NCBI GenBank assembly: GCA_025349905.2
Contig: MU624652.1
Span: forward strand, 1 to 34,891
Reading direction: 5' to 3'
DNA: 34,891 nucleotides
Source: Blastocladiella britannica
Taxonomy: Eukaryota; Blastocladiomycota; Blastocladiomycetes; Blastocladiales; Blastocladiaceae
Shown here: positions 30,233-34,891 of the stretch, one piece after another
How positions within the stretch are numbered: position 1 is the first letter of the stretch
Layout of the letters: the number at the start of each line of letters is the position of its first letter
Program-made: the position numbers and the translations under genes
The notes under the pieces: generated by a model
Databases searched by the model: none
The model's input: the letters and a program-made list of their open reading frames with translations, nothing else
What the model was told of the DNA's origin: nothing

Positions 30233-31364
30233 ATGATCCGTGCGTCTACTATCAGCCCCGACCTCGACAATCCGCTGCACTCGCGCCGCACAAGCACCGC
30301 CGGCACGTTCCAGACCGCCATGGAGGTCACAGGCACGCGGTACATTGGCGAAGAAGACGAGGAAGCGCGCCGGGTCCAGTCGATCTCGCCTCAGCAGATG
30401 GGCGGCGGCCCCGAGTACATGGACGATCCATCCACCAGCCCGTCGCGCCGCCACGCTTGGTTCCGCGCAAGCGCTTCGGGCGCGGGGGCGGCGCCGGGGC
30501 CCATGACGGCCCCTGCAGCCGACCCGACCGATATGCCCGTGATCGATGTGTTCCGGGTGTCGACGACGACCGACCAAGGGCCCATGAGCGAGATCGGGTC
30601 ACCTCCGCTGCAAGAATCACCTGGGACGGCGGCCGCGGCCGCTGAGACGTCGGTGGTCGCGTCTACGGTCGTGATGGAAGCCCATGGCGAAACGCCGATC
30701 GGAGAAATTGCCGCCGACACCAGTGCGGCGCCCGCGGCCGAGGCATCGGTGGCCACCCGGCTCGGACGCCGGCTCATTGTGCTCGGAATGGACGACTCGA
30801 ATGCTTCACAGGTTCGTCTGCTTCCCTTTCACAAATATACGAAGCTCACAACATGAAAAACAACAACAGGTGTGCCTGAGCTGGGCCCTTCGGCAGCTGA
30901 TCCACCCGGAGCGCGACCACTTGGTGGTGCTGCACGTGGCCCCGTTCAAGGTGGCGGGTCTCTTGGGCCGCAACGAAGAAAAGACCGCGAAACGCGAGAT
31001 AAAGGCCGAGGGGCGGGCCCAACGAATCCTCGACTATGCGGCGGCGCACGTTGGGCAGTTTGTGTCGGAGCTGCACGTGCCCCTGTCGTTTGAACTGGTG
31101 TCGCTCAAGGCTGCCAACCAGGACGTGCGCGACGTGGTGCTCGATTACGTGCACGATGTGTCGGCGACCATGCTGCTTCTTGGGGTACTTTTTTACATTA
31201 TTTTTATGTTGGATCGAGCCATTCATTCATCACAACAAATTCAGAGCCATTCGGGCGGATCGCTCAAGCGGGCGGTGCTTGGGTCGACGGCAACATACTG
31301 CCTCAACCATGCGGCAATCCCCGTCATTATCGTCAACGAGCAAGGTGGGGTCAAGGCTGGGTAA
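30233..31364 (+). CDS. Universal stress protein (UspA-fold) with long N-terminal extension
   Basis: Exons 30233-30811, 30870-31184, 31245-31364; introns 58 and 60 nt; 337 residues. Residues 1-175 are low-complexity and probably disordered. The Usp domain follows: RRLIVLGMDDSNASQ joined to VCLSWALRQLIHPERDHLVV, LHVAPF, a helix with ILDYAAAHV, and FELVSLKAANQDVRDVVLDY. The second splice restores the nucleotide-binding loop LLLGSHSGGSLKRAVLGSTA, matching the G-x2-G-x9-G-S/T pattern of ATP-binding Usp proteins, then AAIPVIIVNEQG. Fungal members are often kinase-associated or stress-related; the target here is unknown. Both junctions are phase 0. Confidence 0.88.
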
Positions 31365-31504
31365 ATCTTTCATTTTTCTAACAGCGGAGTACTCGAATGC
31401 AGATGGGCTCGAGTAGAGCGAGGGTGGAGCGAGGAATCGAGGTAAAGAAATTATATGAAGACCCAATATTTTTCTCTCTTGATCCATACTTTAAAGCAGC
31501 AGCC

Positions 31505-32570
31505 ATGTCCCAGCGCCCCAATAACTCGGCTCGCGGCACTGGCGGCACTCGAGGTACCGTCGGTTATTATTTTATTCTTATCCTGTCAGGTCGATCATAA
31601 CTGACTCTTTTCGCTTGTGGATCCAGGCCATCGTGGCGGCGGCTCCCGTGGCGGCGGCGGCGGCGGCAGCGGCGGCGGCGGCGGCAGCGGCGGTGCTCCC
31701 CGTCCCGCCTCTTACGCCGGTGGTCCAGGGGGTCCGCGGACCGGTGGTGGTGGTACGCTGTGGGGAGGCGATGGTGATCAGCAGCAGCACCACAATAACG
31801 CTGGTGGTGGCCAGAGCTCGTGGCGGCGCGGTGGGGGCGGCAGCGGCAGCGGTGGTCCTCCGGCCCCACCGACTCCGGACGCATTCCCAGCGCTCTCGTC
31901 GGCGGCGGCGCCTCCACCGTCGTCGTCGTCAATGCCCTCGGCAACCTCGCGATCATCCTCCACGGCAACCACCGCGACACCAGCTCCGGCAGCTGCTGCA
32001 GCCCCAACCTCGTCGTGGGCGTCCATGGCTGCCCGCGCCGCTGGACCTTCGCCTGCACCCGCTACCTCTGCTCCTGGTCCCCGTGCTATTTCCCCTACTG
32101 GTCCACGTGCTACCTCTCCTCCTGGTCCCGCACGAGCCGTGACACCAATCGCTACGACAACGCCGGCAGCGGCGGCGGTCAAGGTCGGCGGCGATACCGC
32201 GTTCTCGGCCGCCATGATGGGGTTTTTCGCACAGGCGGCCGCCGCGGACGGGCCGGCGGCTGGCGCCCCGCACGCGTCGGGAGGCGATCAAGGACTGGGC
32301 GGTGCAGCGGCCACTACAACCCCAGCTGGAGGGGCGTTTCAGGCGGCAGAGGCGGCGCTGGTGCTCAACAAGCGGTTCAGTATGGCCCGGCCGGGCGAGT
32401 ATACCGAGGTGGTGGACACGATTGCCGCTGGTTCGTCATTCATTCATTTACCTCTTGTTTTTCTTTTCTCACTGCCCTTTGATCCCACAGTACCGAACGG
32501 TCGCCTGGCGGACGGACGCACTTTCTTTGCTGCTGAGCTTGCGAGACAGCGGGACGCTCTCGCGAAATGA
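31505..32570 (+). CDS. Gly/Ala/Pro-rich protein with RGG-like segment
   Basis: Exons 31505-31553, 31627-32430, 32491-32570; introns 73 and 60 nt; 310 residues. The N-terminal part is Gly-rich with scattered Arg (GHRGGGSRGGGGG), typical of RNA-binding or condensate-forming proteins. A PDAFPALSS motif and long Ala/Pro/Ser tracts follow. The only compact part is the C-terminus, VLNKRFSMARPGEYTEVVD then, after the splice, VPNGRLADGRTFFAAELARQ, which may be a small conserved tail. No known domain is assigned. The stop codon lies 137 bp before the right inverted-repeat arm and about 190 bp before the right Tmc-like ATG. Confidence 0.65.
31628..31700. repeat. GGC-rich trinucleotide tract coding for poly-Gly
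   Basis: Imperfect GGC array at the start of exon 2 of the Gly/Ala-rich gene. It is prone to length change. Confidence 0.8.
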
Positions 32571-32706
32571 AATCTCTTTTTTTTTCCTTCATTATTCCCG
32601 ATCCTTATTCAAAAGGTCAAGGAAAGTTCGCCGGATTTCCCATGATCAATGGAAGGGACAGCATCCTCAATGTTTTCACATTCCCAGATATCCGATGCCA
32701 CAACTT
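32571..32706 (+). other. Unique leader of the right Tmc-like copy
   Basis: Short spacer after the Gly/Ala-rich gene. A frame opens at 32567 and joins the Tmc-like frame, but there is no independent support for it as coding. It differs completely from the leader of the left copy. Confidence 0.4.
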
Positions 32707-32761
32707 CCCGCAATTTTGTCTCTTCCGCGACAGCGGCAGTTTTCTCCATTTCCGTAGCACT

Positions 32762-33336
32762 ATGAAGGGGCATCCAACACCGATCCGCGAACAGCCCGTC
32801 TCTGTGAATGTCGTCCGGGCCACTCTTCCGCGCAAGCCGCATCATGCTCCTCCTGGCAGCACCCAGCTCGACCTTCCTCCGGAGCACTTCAAGCTGAGTT
32901 CACTGGGAATGGGACTGGTGCCACCGCGGGATCAACGGCAGCTCCGCCAGCTGCGCTCCATTCAAATATCCGCCTTCGAAAAGACCATTTTTGATGTCCG
33001 CTTTCTTCCAATGTTTTTTTCAAATGAAAAAGGTCGCCCACCTCTTATGGATCATAAAATAGGTGGCCTACATTTGCACGCACGACAACGACTTTCCGCC
33101 TCGGGCCTCTTGGCTTCTCACGGTACGATATATATACTGGTGGTTTTCTTCCTCGATCGAAATAGTAGTATACTCAATTGTTGTTGCAACAGATCCTGGA
33201 AGATCTCCAGTGGCTCTCGTTTGTCTTTTCGCAAGAGCTGTTCGAAGATGTCCCATTCTGGATTGCAGCCGTGACCGAGCCAGTGCGCCTCCTGACCAAC
33301 TATGAGGGATTCTCGATTGCCAACGTCATTGGTACC

Positions 33337-33387
<51 letters not shown>

Positions 33388-34877
33388 ATCGTAAAGACAA
33401 TCAATCAATTACTGACCAAAGAAACGCACTAGCACTGATCCTCGTCTTTACATCGGCCCTGATGATCATGGGCGTCTCGTACCTGATGCACAAGGAGGCC
33501 AAAGTGCCGATCTGGACCTTGCGCCTGCTGCGGTGGCTCGCAACGCTGATCCTGACGGTGTTTTCGATCCCAATCGTCACCTTCTTTATCGGCGGCGTGG
33601 ACTGTCTTGGCCGCCTCGCGCATTACGGCGTCAGCTGCTCCACAATACCGCAGCTGCCGCTGACGGTGCTGGATGCCCTTGGCCTGGTGCTCTATATTCC
33701 ACTGCTGGTTGTGGGCTCGCTCGTTGTACGCCGTGTCCATTTTCGTCCATTTTTTCTGAGTGAGGCATTCTCAGGCGCTGATGCGAAAATAGTTCATTGA
33801 AACCTCGCCCACATCGACCAACCCGCTTGCCAAAGCGCATGGCCGCGTGGAATGCGCGGCCGTCACGTTCCGGATCCTGTTTGTCATCCTGCGTACGTCC
33901 GTCCTGCACTTTTGGCCAAAAAAAAAAAAAAAAAAAAAATGAAATGAAATGAAATGAAATGGAAACTAACTACCTCAAGGTAATAAAGAGCAAGTCCTGC
34001 TTCCCATGGGCAACGCCGCCACATGGTGCTACCTGGTGCTGGTATCGGCAGGATTCGCATACCTATTCTGGCTGAAATCGTCATCGCTGCCCTATTTCGA
34101 CGTTCGCACCAACATGCTCCGCTCTGGCATGTGCCTGGCAGCCGGGTTCTCGGCGGCGGCCGCCATGATCCTCAAGGCCGCCATCTCTCCCTCCAGCAAC
34201 GACGCGGGCATGCACGGGTGGTGGCCGATGCTCATTGGCGCCGCGGCTCTGGGCCTTGTTACGGGCGCATGGGTGACGCGGTGGAAGACGGGCCACTACT
34301 TGTCCACAACGGTGCGCGTGTGGCACCGCATTCGCCGCGCCGAGGAGGCAGAGGCGCGGAAGGCTGTTGCTGCCGACCAGATTTCCTTGGACGGCGGCAA
34401 GGGCGGACTGTCGTCGACGTCGAGCCTTCCGCTGAGCGGCGGCGATCAGACCAAGATTGCGCAGCCTCCCAGCCTGGCATACAAGGCACGTCCGCCCGTC
34501 ACCACCACCACGCTCGGCTCTGCCCCGGCAACACTGCCATCGCAAGCGAATGCGTCTCCGCCATCCCCGCCAGCGCCAAGCACGCTTGGACTGCGGTCTG
34601 GATCCATTGCGCAGCAGGGCAGAGTGGCTGGTGGCCGGCCTGCCACGAGTCCGTCCGGGCACGCCGCGTTTCTCAACACGTCCGCGCTGCTCCGCAAAGA
34701 CGAGGGCGAGTTTGTGCTCACCAACTTGCTGCGCGGCGGGAGCCTGGAGGCGCTCGAGGCGGCACAGGAGCACCAGGCGAGGCGGCAGTCGAGTGTGTTT
34801 GAGTCTCCGCTCCATGTCGAAGTCTGTGCGTCCCATTTCTTTGAGTTGCTGTTGCTGAAGATTGACGTCTCATGCAA
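32762..34877 (+). CDS. Tiny-macrocysts (Tmc)-like polytopic membrane protein, 5' part, right copy
   Basis: Start at the ATG at 32762 (just inside the repeat). Supported splices: intron 33123-33192, exon 33193-33331, intron 33332-33432, exon 33433-33725, intron 33726-33792, exon 33793-33892, intron 33893-33994, exon from 33995. The joined protein shows features I associate with the tiny macrocysts family of Dictyostelium and chytrids: FPPRASWLL joined to TILEDLQWLSFVFSQELF, several TM helices (LILVFTSALMIMGVSYLM, LLRWLATLILTVFSIPIVT), FIETSPTSTNPLAKAHGRVE, YFDVRTNMLRSGMCLAAGF and SVFESPLHVE. The join between the N-terminal frame and the frame ending at 33122 is unresolved (another intron or an indel). 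The family is usually much longer, so this is only the 5' portion. Function is poorly known; a membrane sensor role is speculative. Confidence 0.65.
33338..33385. repeat. 48-nt poly(T) tract in Tmc-like intron (right)
   Basis: Uninterrupted 48 T within the 101-nt intron. Exact mirror of 1507-1554. Confidence 0.95.
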
Positions 34878-34891
34878 AAAAAAAAATTTAA

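Larger units (their letters stand above)
32707..34891 (-). repeat. Right arm of 2,185-bp perfect inverted repeat
   Basis: Exact reverse complement of 1-2185. The inner boundary falls 137 bp after the stop codon of the Gly/Ala-rich gene and 55 bp before the ATG of the tiny-macrocysts-like gene. No mismatch was seen at any place compared, including homopolymer lengths, which implies very recent duplication, active homogenisation, or the same sequence assembled twice. Confidence 0.97.

Noticed and set aside
1..34891. Polinton, Starship or other giant transposon with terminal inverted repeats
   Set aside because: No polymerase, integrase, capsid or captain recombinase is visible and the arms are part of a cellular-type gene.
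1..34891. CRISPR arrays, rRNA and tRNA genes
   Set aside because: No spaced direct repeats, rRNA segments or tRNA-like B-box and cloverleaf patterns were noticed on either strand; a covariance-model scan was not possible.

Overview
The window is eukaryotic nuclear DNA from a GC-rich, gene-dense, intron-containing organism. Introns are mostly 47-102 nt, with GTACGT or GTATGT donors, CTAAC or TACTAAC-like branch sites and AG acceptors. The gene content (LARP1, V-ATPase subunit E, a TMEM33/Pom33 protein, a GT32 mannosyltransferase-like protein, a tiny-macrocysts-like membrane protein, tryptophan-rich ankyrin-like repeats, F-box/ARM and LRR families) fits an early-diverging zoosporic fungus. Blastocladiomycota or a chytrid is my best guess. 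The lineage is inference; no rRNA or marker gene is present.

The largest structure is a perfect inverted repeat of 2,185 bp. Positions 1-2185 are the reverse complement of 32707-34891, bracketing 30.5 kb of unique sequence. Each arm carries the same 5' part of a tiny-macrocysts-like gene, reading outward and cut off by the window edge. No transposase, integrase, polymerase or other mobility gene lies between the arms, so the segment looks like an inverted partial-gene duplication or an assembly fold-back rather than a recognisable transposon.

Region 2.4-10.2 kb (minus strand) is a damaged family cluster: F-box/ARM gene 2 (10173-7884), an intact LRR membrane protein (7672-5922), a truncated LRR paralogue (5102-4687) and F-box/ARM gene 1 (4570-2439). 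The intact LRR gene has one 24-residue LRR per exon, every intron in phase 2. The two F-box genes and the LRR fragment carry frameshifts or a stop, mostly in short homopolymers; other genes in the window show no such lesions.

Region 10.3-21.8 kb holds a jacalin-like single-pass protein (-), a GT32 glycosyltransferase (+), a DUF707 type II protein (-), a PRL-type tyrosine phosphatase (+) whose stop codon abuts the next ATG, a 705-aa ankyrin-like protein (+), V-ATPase subunit E (-), a disordered orphan (+) and a TMEM33/Pom33 protein (+).

Region 22-32.6 kb holds LARP1 (-), reconstructed from four exons with a long 829-nt intron between its La-motif and DM15 parts; divergently, a UBE3A-like HECT ubiquitin ligase (+), a universal-stress-domain protein (+) and a Gly/Ala-rich protein (+) ending 137 bp before the right repeat arm. 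Genes are packed with intergenic distances from 0 to a few hundred bp. I see no operon-like functional pathway and no strong case for a novel defence or mobile system; the most unusual items are the inverted repeat, the LRR exon architecture and the decaying F-box/LRR cluster.
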